Of a stretch of 29,846 nt of DNA, positions 23,216 through 29,515 are shown in pieces; positions within the stretch are counted from its first letter, which is position 1, and each line of letters begins with the position of its first letter. The notes beneath the pieces are model-generated. The model saw only the letters and a list, made by a program, of their open reading frames with translations. It was not told the DNA's origin and did no database searches. The stretch spans positions 1 through 29,846 of IMG/VR virus record IMGVR_UViG_3300008261_000240; one strand, given 5' to 3'. The translations under genes were made by a program, and so were the position numbers. The DNA is from a virus.

Positions 23216-23246
23216 AAGGCTCCAGGTAAAATCTGGGGCTTTTTTT
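23216..23246 (+). terminator. Terminator ending the rightward block
   Basis: AAGGCTCCAG (23216-23225) pairs with CTGGGGCTTT (23233-23242) in a 10-bp stem with two wobble pairs, loop GTAAAAT, followed by a T7 run. It faces the leftward block, so it prevents transcription collision. Confidence 0.85.
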
Positions 23247-23279
23247 ATAATAAAGAACCCCCCATAAGAATATGGAGGG
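23245..23279 (-). terminator. Candidate terminator ending the leftward block
   Basis: On the minus strand CCCTCCAT and ATGGGGGG (plus-strand 23258-23265 and 23272-23279) form an 8-bp stem with one mismatch and a 6-nt loop, followed by TTCTTTATTATAAAA. The T tract is broken, so it is weaker than the facing one. It begins 30 nt beyond the last leftward stop. Confidence 0.5.
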
Positions 23280-23308
23280 CCACCTATTTATCTACAAAAC
23301 ACAACACT

Positions 23309-23491
23309 CTACTTTTTTTGGTACTCTTTCACTGCAAATGTAACTAATCCTACAATACAAAGTACATATAAACCTCTAAAGGATAAATGCCAGAACATAG
23401 GGTTCCATTCTGCAATAAGGAAAGCAAATGGTAAATAAACCATTACCATTAATGCTATCAGTCCAACCATTGCTTCAAGTATATTTTTCAT
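23309..23491 (-). CDS. Small two-helix membrane protein
   Basis: A 60-residue protein with two membrane helices: ILEAMVGLIALMVMVYLPFA (about 4-23) and a second around YVLCIVGLVTFAV (about 42-54), ending KEYQKK. It is the last gene of the leftward block, so it is expressed with early genes and not with lysis genes. Such small early membrane proteins sometimes alter host envelope functions or exclude other phages, but nothing in the sequence tells which. Confidence 0.6.
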   Translation of the reverse strand: MKNILEAMVGLIALMVMVYLPFAFLIAEWNPMFWHLSFRGLYVLCIVGLVTFAVKEYQKK

Positions 23492-23501
23492 AATAGTTAA
23501 T

Positions 23502-23750
23502 TTAGAAAGGTAGTTTTTCTCTTACTTCGCCATCTGGCTTCCATGGGTCAATTTCTACATAGAAATCTGATTCACCTGGATTGTGAGACTTTTTCATCTT
23601 TACTAAGATGTTAGCCCATCCTTTGTTATCTTTAGCAAAGTCATTTAACTTTTGTAAGTCATCTGGCCCTAAAGAGATTTTTCTTAAACTACCGAATGCT
23701 GTTGTTAGTGTGAAGCATCTCCCAAGGTAGAGTTCTTTTGATTTAGACAT
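23502..23750 (-). CDS. Small conserved phage protein, unknown function
   Basis: An 82-residue soluble protein. It opens SKELYLGRCFTLTTAFGSLR, then KISLGPDDLQKLNDFAKDNK, GWANILVKMKKSHNPGESDF, and ends YVEIDPWKPDG. The alternation of short strands and one helix with a final V-x-I/V-D-x-W/F-K-P is, from memory, common in small early proteins of Bacteroidetes phages with no assigned role. Leader is A-rich (CAATAAAAACCAAACAAAATG) with no Shine-Dalgarno. Confidence 0.6.
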   Translation of the reverse strand: MSKSKELYLGRCFTLTTAFGSLRKISLGPDDLQKLNDFAKDNKGWANILVKMKKSHNPGESDFYVEIDPWKPDGEVREKLPF

Positions 23751-23768
23751 TTTGTTTGGTTTTTATTG

Positions 23769-23978
23769 TTATAAACTTTTTTTTAATTGCTCTTTTAACT
23801 TAGTGAGGTAAAGACTAAAGTCTAATGCCTCTTCTATAGCGTGTTCAATCCATTGTTCTGTTATTAAGTCATTTCTGTCAAGGTCAGTTCCGTATTTCTC
23901 AAAGCCAATCCTTGCTCTATCTTTTAAACGATTAATAACATTCTCAACGACTGAATCGTACTCGTAGTTATTCTGCAT
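23769..23978 (-). CDS. Small MazG-like helical protein
   Basis: A 69-residue all-helical protein: VENVINRLKDRARIGFEKYG, then TDLDRNDLITEQWIEHAIEE, then ALDFSLYLTKLKEQ. The pattern R-x-x-x-G-x-x-K-Y-G, a D-R-x-D-L turn, W-x-x-H and E-E-A-x-D-x-x-x-Y-L is shared with short phage proteins annotated as MazG-like nucleotide pyrophosphohydrolases, where the E/E/D residues bind magnesium. It is short for an active enzyme, so a nucleotide-pool function is plausible but not certain. The start overlaps the previous gene by 11 nt. Confidence 0.55.
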   Translation of the reverse strand: MQNNYEYDSVVENVINRLKDRARIGFEKYGTDLDRNDLITEQWIEHAIEEALDFSLYLTKLKEQLKKSL

Positions 23979-24153
23979 CTTTTTTATATTTTTTTACTTG
24001 TGCTTTTAAGGCTTCTCTCCACTTTAAGTCTACAGTACCATCATCCAAGATGTCTTGAATAAGCTGTATTGTCTCGTTAGATACAAACTCTTTAGCTTTC
24101 TTTGTAGCTTTTACTACTTTTTCTTCTTTGTTTTCTAATTCTAAGTTTTCCAT
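23968..24153 (-). CDS. Small charged protein, unknown function
   Basis: A 61-residue Lys/Glu-rich protein. The first 25 residues are low complexity (LENKEEKVVKATKKAKEFVS), and the rest forms two helices, ETIQLIQDILDDG and DLKWREALKAQVKKYKKDAE. It overlaps the downstream MazG-like gene by 11 nt. I do not recognise the family. No motif or membrane segment is seen. Confidence 0.55.
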   Translation of the reverse strand: MENLELENKEEKVVKATKKAKEFVSNETIQLIQDILDDGTVDLKWREALKAQVKKYKKDAE

Positions 24154-24163
24154 AATTTAATTT

Positions 24164-24235
24164 TTATCTGCCTTGGCCTCTGTATTGTTTAGGCTTCGGA
24201 CTGTGTTTATTGTAAGATTTTTTAGCCCTACCCAT
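24164..24235 (-). CDS. Possible tiny basic peptide
   Basis: A 23-residue ORF reading MGRAKKSYNKHSPKPKQYRG plus three residues. It has eight Lys/Arg, no acidic residue, and begins inside the end of the nuclease gene (8-nt overlap). It fills most of the gap before the next gene. Very short ORFs of this size can arise by chance, so this is tentative. Confidence 0.3.
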   Translation of the reverse strand: MGRAKKSYNKHSPKPKQYRGQGR

Positions 24236-24608
24236 TTTTCGCTTCCCGAAATTCTTTTTCTGATTCCCTCCAGCAGAAGATTTTAGTTTCGCCATCTTTA
24301 AATATTTCTAATTTTATTGTTTCATCTGATGTCTGGCTACATAACATACTTGCTCCTCCTGCTAATCCTAACTGAGTTAAAAAAGTAAATTGCTCTGGAC
24401 TAATCCTATCGCCTAACTTCTTAATCTCACAAGCTACAAACTGACCATGTTTCTTATCATAACCGATTATATCTGGAACTCCTTTCCTTCCAATAAACGC
24501 CCTACCTTTTACAGCAAGGTTATTATTTCTCCATACTTCCATCCCTCTTTGTCCTAAATAGTCAATCATCATTTTGGTCAGCTCGGAAGCTGTTTTGTAT
24601 GTTGCCAT
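24228..24608 (-). CDS. VRR-NUC domain nuclease
   Basis: A 126-residue PD-(D/E)xK nuclease of the VRR-NUC family. Active-site motifs are RKGVPDIIGY (D46) and FVACEIKKLGDRISPEQ with E61, K63 and Q73, in the correct order and spacing. Stand-alone VRR-NUC proteins in phages are thought to act on branched or recombination DNA, for example as junction resolvases. It is in the early block with helicase and annealing genes, which fits that role. The start ATG lies 4 nt after a TAACTTTG box. Confidence 0.9.
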   Translation of the reverse strand: MATYKTASELTKMMIDYLGQRGMEVWRNNNLAVKGRAFIGRKGVPDIIGYDKKHGQFVACEIKKLGDRISPEQFTFLTQLGLAGGASMLCSQTSDETIKLEIFKDGETKIFCWRESEKEFREAKNG

Positions 24609-24612
24609 AAAC

Positions 24613-24620
24613 CAAAGTTA
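24613..24620 (-). promoter_or_regulatory. Possible leftward -7 promoter box
   Basis: On the minus strand TAACTTTG fits TAnnTTTG, but it ends only 4 nt before the VRR-NUC ATG, so a transcript would be leaderless. No -33 partner is seen. It could be chance. Confidence 0.3.
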
Positions 24621-24637
24621 CAATATATTTATATATT

Positions 24638-25009
24638 TTATACATAACGAATCATCTCCTCTATTGGAACTTGCACATATTTGACGTTTCCTTCGACCTT
24701 AGTATTGTTCACTCTAAAGTACCTACGAGCCTTTTTTCTAAGCATTTCTGACCTAATAAAGTATATCCTATCCCTTAAATCAAAGTTAATAGCAAAGAAC
24801 TCTACATTTTTATCAGCTATGCCAGATGGTTGATTGTCTCTCTCGTATTCTAACCACATAAATCCATCTAATAATGCTGTAGGCATCTGTATTACCAAAA
24901 TCTTAGTGTTCTTAGCAAACAACTTAATAGCTTGATAGGTACCATCAGCGTTACGTGCCTCTTCTATTTCGAACTTACGTCTGTTCCTATAGCCATTATG
25001 CTTACTCAC
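24638..25009 (-). CDS. Conserved early protein, unknown function
   Basis: A 123-residue soluble protein starting at GTG (no in-frame ATG until about residue 42). It begins with a basic patch SKHNGYRNRRKFEIEEARNA, followed by strands TYQAIKLFAKNTKILVIQMP, an acidic FMWLEYERD, AINFDLRDRIYFIRSEMLRK, and RRYFRVNN. The E-x-A, 'LEYERD' and late K/R-rich parts could suggest a nucleic-acid enzyme or DNA-binding protein, but I see no complete active site and do not assign one. It sits between helicase-operon genes and the VRR-NUC gene, so a replication-associated job is likely. Confidence 0.6.
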   Translation of the reverse strand: MSKHNGYRNRRKFEIEEARNADGTYQAIKLFAKNTKILVIQMPTALLDGFMWLEYERDNQPSGIADKNVEFFAINFDLRDRIYFIRSEMLRKKARRYFRVNNTKVEGNVKYVQVPIEEMIRYV

Positions 25010-25020
25010 AATTATTTGTT

Positions 25021-25326
25021 TTATTTAACATTTAATTCGTTATTTGTAGTTTCATTTGGGTTAGATAATCCAACATTACCATCTGTTACTATATGTAAAT
25101 TATTAAATGTTTCATTGTAATATTCTTCTGGTTGTTCTGATTCATGAAACATACATATAGCCCTACTATAAGCCTCTATTATCTGCTCTTTTTCTTTTTC
25201 AAGTTTATTAACTGCTTTTTTAATCATATCACTTATCATTGCTGATTTATCTTTTAATCCTTCTTGCCATAATAAATTTTTAATTAAATCCATTTCATCA
25301 ATTAATTCTTGCATTGCTGTTTTCAT
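25021..25326 (-). CDS. Small conserved phage protein (KTAMQELI type)
   Basis: A 101-residue helical protein. It opens MKTAMQELIDEMDLIKNLLW, has a Lys/Glu-rich helix AVNKLEKEKEQIIEAYSRAI in the middle, and ends with EQPEEYYNETFNNL and a disordered Asn/Thr tail. The two motifs K-T-A-M-Q-E-L-I and E-x-Y-Y-N-E-T-F occur together in many small proteins of Bacteroidetes phages, from memory; no function is known to me. It begins 5 nt after the dnaB stop. Confidence 0.65.
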   Translation of the reverse strand: MKTAMQELIDEMDLIKNLLWQEGLKDKSAMISDMIKKAVNKLEKEKEQIIEAYSRAICMFHESEQPEEYYNETFNNLHIVTDGNVGLSNPNETTNNELNVK

Positions 25327-25331
25327 AGTAT

Positions 25332-26666
25332 TTATTTATAGTCAATAAATGTCATTGTTTCTGGTAAAAATCTAAGAGGCAAATTTTTTGTTGTGCCATG
25401 TCTATTCTTCTCAACCTTACAGATAACTAAATCATTAGTAGCATACTCTGTTCCACCAATCTCTATTGGATTAGTCATCTCATAATAATTAGGCCTCATT
25501 AGCATAATAACTGCATCAGCATCTTGCTCAATAGAACCAGATTCTCTAAGGTCTGATAGCTGTGGCATCTTATCTCCTCGTTCCTCAACTCTACGAGATA
25601 ATTGAGATAGGGCGATAATCGGTACTTGTAACTCTTTTGCTAAGGATTTAAGGCTTCTGCTTATTAAACTCACCTCCTGCTCTCGGTTTTGGTTGTTTTT
25701 GCCTTGTCCACTCATAAGCTGTAGGTAATCGATAAAGATTACTTTAATGCCATACTTCTGCTTCATAATGGTTGCCTTTGCTCTAAGTTGCGAAATACTT
25801 ATACCGCCCATATCTTCAATATGTAGAGGGGAAAGTAATATCTTATCATCAGTTTTTAGTAGTATCTTTCTTTCTGCGTCATTCAAATTATTCATTCTAA
25901 GGCGTTTTAAGGGTATCTCACTCGTAATTGACTCTAACCTTTCGACTAACTGTTCGGAGCTCATTTCGAGGCTAAAAATGGCCGTAGGAATCTTATTTTG
26001 AATACATAGATGGTAAATACTTGAAAGCATGAAAGCTGTCTTACCCATTCCTGGTCTTGCAGCTATAACTACAAAGTCTGGTCTGCACCATCCAGCTAAA
26101 GTGTTATTAAGCTCACTAAAGCCAGTATCATAACCTAATAACTCACCGCTTTGTGCCTTATCTCTTGAGTAGTTTAACGATAAAATGACATCAGTTATTG
26201 TCTTTTCATGAATATTACCATACTCTTGTAAAGCTATAAGTTTACCGTTGACCATGCTGAGTAAATCTATTGCTTGACTTTCGTTGTCTAAGCATTCATA
26301 TTCGCTTTGTTTAAACAGCATAAATGCTTCTCTCTTCTTATAAACCTCAATAAGCATCTCAATATGGCTGTTGACATTGTGTGCTCCAGTTACATTATCA
26401 GTTAACTTTGATAGGTAAAATGCACCTCCTAATTCTTTATAGGCCTCATCATCTTTAAGTTTTTGGTTTAAAGTAGTGATGTCTACATAAACGCCATCAT
26501 CGTACATCTTTTTTACTATGTCAAAGATTTTTTGGTGGCCTAAATCATAAAATACTTCTGTTTTTAAGTGTCCAACAACTAATGGTAATGTTCTTTTATC
26601 CATCAATATTGCACCAAGTATGCTTTTTTCTAACTCTCTGCTCTGTGGTAGTTTTACTAATTCCAT
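25332..26666 (-). CDS. dnaB: Replicative DNA helicase, DnaB type
   Basis: The 444-residue hexameric helicase that unwinds the phage replication fork. N-terminal DnaB domain begins LPQSRELEKSILGAILMD and runs to about residue 110. The RecA-like C-terminal domain has Walker A ARPGMGKT (203-210), Walker B VIFIDYLQLM (309-318), IALSQLSRRVEER (351-363), and SDLRESGSIEQDAD with the arginine near 374. All motifs are intact and the length matches bacterial DnaB. Its start overlaps the stop of the upstream winged-helix protein (TAATG), so the two are likely made together, as with helicase and loader. Confidence 0.96.
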   Translation of the reverse strand: MELVKLPQSRELEKSILGAILMDKRTLPLVVGHLKTEVFYDLGHQKIFDIVKKMYDDGVYVDITTLNQKLKDDEAYKELGGAFYLSKLTDNVTGAHNVNSHIEMLIEVYKKREAFMLFKQSEYECLDNESQAIDLLSMVNGKLIALQEYGNIHEKTITDVILSLNYSRDKAQSGELLGYDTGFSELNNTLAGWCRPDFVVIAARPGMGKTAFMLSSIYHLCIQNKIPTAIFSLEMSSEQLVERLESITSEIPLKRLRMNNLNDAERKILLKTDDKILLSPLHIEDMGGISISQLRAKATIMKQKYGIKVIFIDYLQLMSGQGKNNQNREQEVSLISRSLKSLAKELQVPIIALSQLSRRVEERGDKMPQLSDLRESGSIEQDADAVIMLMRPNYYEMTNPIEIGGTEYATNDLVICKVEKNRHGTTKNLPLRFLPETMTFIDYK

Positions 26667-27265
26667 TATTTAAGGCTGATTTTAGTTGTTTGTTGTGTAG
26701 TAGGTGTAAACTGATTGCTATTTCTCTTCCATGTTCTTACTGCTGCCTTCCAATCCTTCATAGGATTTTTACCTATAAGCCATCCTCTTGCTTCGTAATG
26801 GTCTATAAATTGTGAGCCATCTAAAGTAAATCCAATCTCTTTAGAATATTCATTTATTTGTTCAGCCGTAGGCCTTATAAATGTATTCTTATTGTTAGTA
26901 TTATTGTTAGGTAAAGTTTCTTTACCAGTTTCGGTAAAGTTTTTTGACCGTTCAAGTAAAGTTTCTTTACCATCGGTAAACTTTTTGTAATCGTTTATAT
27001 AACTCATAAATACTGACGTTACTCGTAAGTGTTTTGTAGTAGGATTTTTATAAACCAACTCTTTTTCTATTAATGAGTTTATAATGTTAATTACAGATTG
27101 TTTAGATAAATCTAAATCCTTACCCATGGTTTCTTTGCTCATATAGCACCATAAGGTATCATTGTTCTGCATACGCATAATCGTATCTAATACGCAGTAT
27201 TCATTACATGATAGCTTAAAATCCTTCCGTACTGGATGAATTATTGTTGTGTAAAATTGTGACAT
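26666..27265 (-). CDS. Winged-helix replication protein, likely helicase loader/organiser
   Basis: A 199-residue protein. Residues 15-80 form a winged helix-turn-helix (KLSCNEYCVLDTIMRMQ, MSKETMGKDLDLSKQSVINI, INSLIEKELVYKN). A linker with many Asn and Thr follows, and residues 130-185 carry FIDHYEARGWLIGKNPMKDW and KAAVRTWKRN, a C-terminal segment seen in phage replication proteins of the lambda O / DnaD / replisome organiser type. Lying directly before dnaB with one-base overlap, it most likely recognises the origin or loads the helicase. No origin-like repeats are seen within its gene. Confidence 0.75.
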   Translation of the reverse strand: MSQFYTTIIHPVRKDFKLSCNEYCVLDTIMRMQNNDTLWCYMSKETMGKDLDLSKQSVINIINSLIEKELVYKNPTTKHLRVTSVFMSYINDYKKFTDGKETLLERSKNFTETGKETLPNNNTNNKNTFIRPTAEQINEYSKEIGFTLDGSQFIDHYEARGWLIGKNPMKDWKAAVRTWKRNSNQFTPTTQQTTKISLK

Positions 27266-27269
27266 AAGG

Positions 27270-27485
27270 TTATTTTTTAATACGAAACACTACTAATCGA
27301 TTTTGATATGTAAATCTTTTCTTTTGTAGTGGGTTAAGTGATTCTCGTATTGCTTGTGCGTTAATGTTGGTCTTTCTGTTTGCTGCTGCTATTGATATAA
27401 ACTGCTCTTCTTCTTTGGTATCAAGGTATATCATTCTAACCTTAATAGAGTTTTCGAATCCTCTTGGTTCTAAATCTAATCCCAT
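27270..27485 (-). CDS. Small conserved protein, possible NUMOD-like
   Basis: A 71-residue protein. It starts MGLDLEPRGFENSIKVRMIY and continues LDTKEEEQFISIAAANRKTN, INAQAIRESLNPLQKKRF, ending RLVVFRIKK. The middle (S-I-x-x-A-A ... I-x-x-x-x-I-R-x-S-L) looks like the short helix-turn-helix found in NUMOD-type and other phage DNA-binding modules, but that is an inference. It starts 4 nt before the winged-helix gene in the same direction of transcription. Confidence 0.55.
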   Translation of the reverse strand: MGLDLEPRGFENSIKVRMIYLDTKEEEQFISIAAANRKTNINAQAIRESLNPLQKKRFTYQNRLVVFRIKK

Positions 27486-27603
27486 TAATGATGCGTTTTA
27501 GTTCGTAAATAAGGTTTGCTGTAAATAGTATTGTAAATGCTAAGGGCAATGAAATTAGTATAAACTTTAATAACTCATAGATAAATATTAGTAATTGTTT
27601 CAT
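27442..27603 (-). CDS. Possible small membrane protein
   Basis: A 53-residue ORF: MKQLLIFIYELLKFILISLP, then LAFTILFTANLIYELKRI, then a basic end INGIRFRTKRIRKLY. One long hydrophobic stretch (about residues 4-33) is followed by nine basic residues, as for an inner-membrane anchor with a cytoplasmic tail. It overlaps its downstream neighbour by 44 nt and the end of the HNH gene by 29 nt, which is more than usual here, so it may be only the 5' part that is used. Its first 80 nt fill what would otherwise be an unexplained gap. Confidence 0.45.
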   Translation of the reverse strand: MKQLLIFIYELLKFILISLPLAFTILFTANLIYELKRIINGIRFRTKRIRKLY

Positions 27604-27907
27604 AACTTTTATTTTTATAATATGATAAGTTTTTAACCATATTTTGCAAATCTTGTCTATTGTAAGTATAAATTTTTATCTTAATAGTTCTATTATTGTT
27701 AAGAATATTATTTATTTGATTATAAAAATATGGCAAATCTTTGTTACCTCTAAAATTATTACACTCATTGCATATCCATATTAAATTTTCAAAATAATTA
27801 TTACCACCTTTTGATAATGGTATGATATGTTCTTTAGTTCTGTAATTACTTTGAGTAAATCTCCTTTCACAATAGTTGCATCTTGTACTGTTAAAGTTTA
27901 TTGACAT
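27575..27907 (-). CDS. HNH endonuclease
   Basis: A 110-residue HNH nuclease. Cys10 and Cys13 (RCNYCERRF) and Cys46 and Cys49 (ICNECNNFRG) make a zinc site around the core TKEHIIPLSKGGNNYFENLI with E26-H27 and N36/N41. I chose the ATG at 27907; an in-frame TTG at 27934 would extend it by nine residues but lies in an inverted repeat. The C-terminal half is Asn/Ile/Tyr/Lys-rich and more AT-rich than the flanking genes, which suggests it was acquired separately, perhaps as a free-standing homing endonuclease. No intron splice structure is evident next to it. Confidence 0.85.
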   Translation of the reverse strand: MSINFNSTRCNYCERRFTQSNYRTKEHIIPLSKGGNNYFENLIWICNECNNFRGNKDLPYFYNQINNILNNNRTIKIKIYTYNRQDLQNMVKNLSYYKNKSYETITNIYL

Positions 27908-27924
27908 AAATAATAGTTTAAATA

Positions 27925-27983
27925 ACCACCCCAAGTTCCCGTAATTACTATCTGGTTAAAAATATTTAATTTCTTGAGGTGGT
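27925..27983. repeat. Inverted repeat upstream of HNH gene
   Basis: ACCACCCCAAG (27925-27935) and CTTGAGGTGGT (27973-27983) are complementary at 10 of 11 positions, with a 37-nt spacer. It fills the gap just before the HNH start and is G/C-rich compared with its surroundings. Confidence 0.6.
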
Positions 27984-27992
27984 ATAAGTTTA

Positions 27993-28151
27993 CTATTTGC
28001 CTTTAGGCGTAATAGGTGTTGTAGGTTTTTTTGTGCTCTTATCAAGCCACTTTAGTATTTCATCTGCTCTTTCATACATCTTACTATCCATTCCTTGAAT
28101 TAAAGATACCCATAGAGCAAACTGCTCGTTGTTCATTGTTGGTTGGTTCAT
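27993..28151 (-). CDS. Small helical protein
   Basis: A 52-residue ORF reading MNQPTMNNEQFALWVSLIQG, then MDSKMYERADEILKWLDK, and ending STKKPTTPITPKGK. Two helices and a flexible basic tail. It starts one base after the stop of the preceding leftward gene, has an A-rich leader (CACTAAAAAAATAATATG), and fits the gap before the HNH gene, all of which support it as a real gene. I do not recognise the family. Confidence 0.6.
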   Translation of the reverse strand: MNQPTMNNEQFALWVSLIQGMDSKMYERADEILKWLDKSTKKPTTPITPKGK

Positions 28152-28152
28152 A

Positions 28153-28617
28153 TTATTTTTTTAGTGAGATTTTAAATGTGGTTGTGCTATACTTAGGAGC
28201 TGGGTAAATCATCTCACCAGTCTCTGGGTCAACCAATGGTTCTTTGATTGTTTTTAGTAAAGACTCTCTTTCTTTCTGCTTAAACTTGATAGCTTCTAAT
28301 TCTTGGTTCATTTTAAGCCAAGTATAATCTCCATCATAAGCATACTTTACTCCAGATTCAAACTTACTTACTTCTGCTCCTAAGACCTCTGCTTTGCCTT
28401 GTGGATGCGATGAAAGTATATCTACCACATCTTCCTTTAAATCGGCTCTAATGCCATCTAAAAGCTGAATGATAGCCTCTGCTTTAACAAGCATCTCAAG
28501 TGGGTTGTCTCCAGTCTCTCTAAAATGCTGTACGATAGTTTGTTTTAGCAATTCGATGCTAAACTTTGATGGTTCAATAGAACTTAGTTCTACTTTTGGT
28601 AATAATTCTAAACTCAT
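28153..28617 (-). CDS. Conserved early protein, partner of annealing protein
   Basis: A 154-residue soluble protein. The first part is helical (IELLKQTIVQHFRETGDNPL, then LVKAEAIIQLLDGIRADLKE), the middle has GAEVSKFESGVKYAYDGDYT, and a long helix follows, WLKMNQELEAIKFKQKERES. It ends PETGEMIYPAPKYSTTTFKI. I recall similar proteins beside recombination genes in Bacteroidetes phages, with the 'PP.K.stt.fkisl' tail shared. Function is unknown to me. It is directly downstream of the annealing-like protein (4-nt spacer), so the two are probably used together in DNA recombination. Confidence 0.6.
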   Translation of the reverse strand: MSLELLPKVELSSIEPSKFSIELLKQTIVQHFRETGDNPLEMLVKAEAIIQLLDGIRADLKEDVVDILSSHPQGKAEVLGAEVSKFESGVKYAYDGDYTWLKMNQELEAIKFKQKERESLLKTIKEPLVDPETGEMIYPAPKYSTTTFKISLKK

Positions 28618-28621
28618 AGTT

Positions 28622-29314
28622 TTATTTTTTGGTTAGGTTTTCTTTTTTCATAGACAATAACTTCTTTAACATTTCGTTACTATCAAATAACTGCTTATAG
28701 CCAAAGTACAAATCAGTAAGTTGCTTTACTTTAGTACACTTAGCAATCTCCATCTTGATAGCATCAATATCTATTTCTTCTTCTTCTACTATTTCTGCTA
28801 CTACTTCTTGTACTGTCTGAGAAGGTTTTTTAGGGGTCTCTACTGCAAAGTCCATTTCTTCTGCTGGTGTAGCTTCAAAACCTGCAGCTTTCATTAACCA
28901 AGCAAGTAAATTACGATACGCCTTACCGATTGCTCTTGTCTGTGCCATTGATAAGATTGCATACTCATCAAATCTTTTTTTGCTATGCTCAAAGTTGCTA
29001 CAGATTGCTACTCCAGTAGCCACTAACTGACCAGTATTAATATTTCGTACTTCGCACTTAGCCATGTACTTTATTTCTACTTGACCAGGTTCTGTGCCTC
29101 TTCGAGTTAAGTCCGTAGTTTCTGTGATAATCGGCATTAACCCTAAAGAAGCTCCAGCGAATTGCCATCCTTCAACATTAACGAATTGCTTTCCTTGAAT
29201 GTTGCTTGACAATCCTTTTTCTTTGATAAGTTTCGCTAAATCTTTTGATAAGTTTAGCATCGAGTCTGAGTTGATTAAATCAAACCTCGGTTGATTAGTT
29301 AGTTCTGTGCTCAT
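28622..29314 (-). CDS. Putative single-strand DNA annealing / recombination protein
   Basis: A 230-residue protein. The core reads GKQFVNVEGWQFAGASLGLM, EIKYMAKCEVRNINTGQLVA, ATGVAICSNFEH and YAILSMAQTRAIGKAYRNLL, then WLMKAAGFEATPAEEM (about residues 42-154). These segments match phage proteins thought to be Rad52/ERF/Sak-like annealing proteins, in which the S-M-A-Q-T-R-A-x-x-K/R-A-x-R helix is a hallmark. An acidic linker (IVEEEEIDIDAIKMEIAKCT) and a C-terminal helical tail follow, possibly for SSB binding. No companion exonuclease is visible here; the VRR-NUC protein is elsewhere in the operon. The family is inferred by eye. Confidence 0.6.
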   Translation of the reverse strand: MSTELTNQPRFDLINSDSMLNLSKDLAKLIKEKGLSSNIQGKQFVNVEGWQFAGASLGLMPIITETTDLTRRGTEPGQVEIKYMAKCEVRNINTGQLVATGVAICSNFEHSKKRFDEYAILSMAQTRAIGKAYRNLLAWLMKAAGFEATPAEEMDFAVETPKKPSQTVQEVVAEIVEEEEIDIDAIKMEIAKCTKVKQLTDLYFGYKQLFDSNEMLKKLLSMKKENLTKK

Positions 29315-29504
29315 AATTTAGTTTTTTGGTTGTGTTAATTGATTGGTTAAAATAGGATGCTTCTACTATTGGATTGTGTTCCCAATAGTTTACTAATCTA
29401 CTTATTAGGTTGTAAGACTCTTGGCTGTAGTTAATCTCATGTAGAATCTTAGCTACAAATAGTTTTTTGTCTTGTTCTGATAGTTGGTGAAATGTAGAAT
29501 ACAT
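29295..29504 (-). CDS. Small protein, unknown function
   Basis: A 69-residue helical protein: MYSTFHQLSEQDKKLFVAKI, then LHEINYSQESYNLISRLVNY, and a C-terminal WEHNPIVEASYFNQ. It has an A-rich leader (GACAAATAAAAACAAACACTATG) and overlaps the next gene by 20 nt, which implies translational coupling. No motif is recognised. Confidence 0.6.
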   Translation of the reverse strand: MYSTFHQLSEQDKKLFVAKILHEINYSQESYNLISRLVNYWEHNPIVEASYFNQSINTTKKLNYEHRTN

Positions 29505-29515
29505 AGTGTTTGTTT

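Noticed and set aside
24932-25120. Rightward ORF in the leftward block
   Set aside because: It spans the start of one leftward gene and the end of another, and reads as hydrophobic antisense sequence.
25747-26001. Rightward ORF opposite dnaB
   Set aside because: It is antisense to conserved helicase motifs with no leader or promoter.
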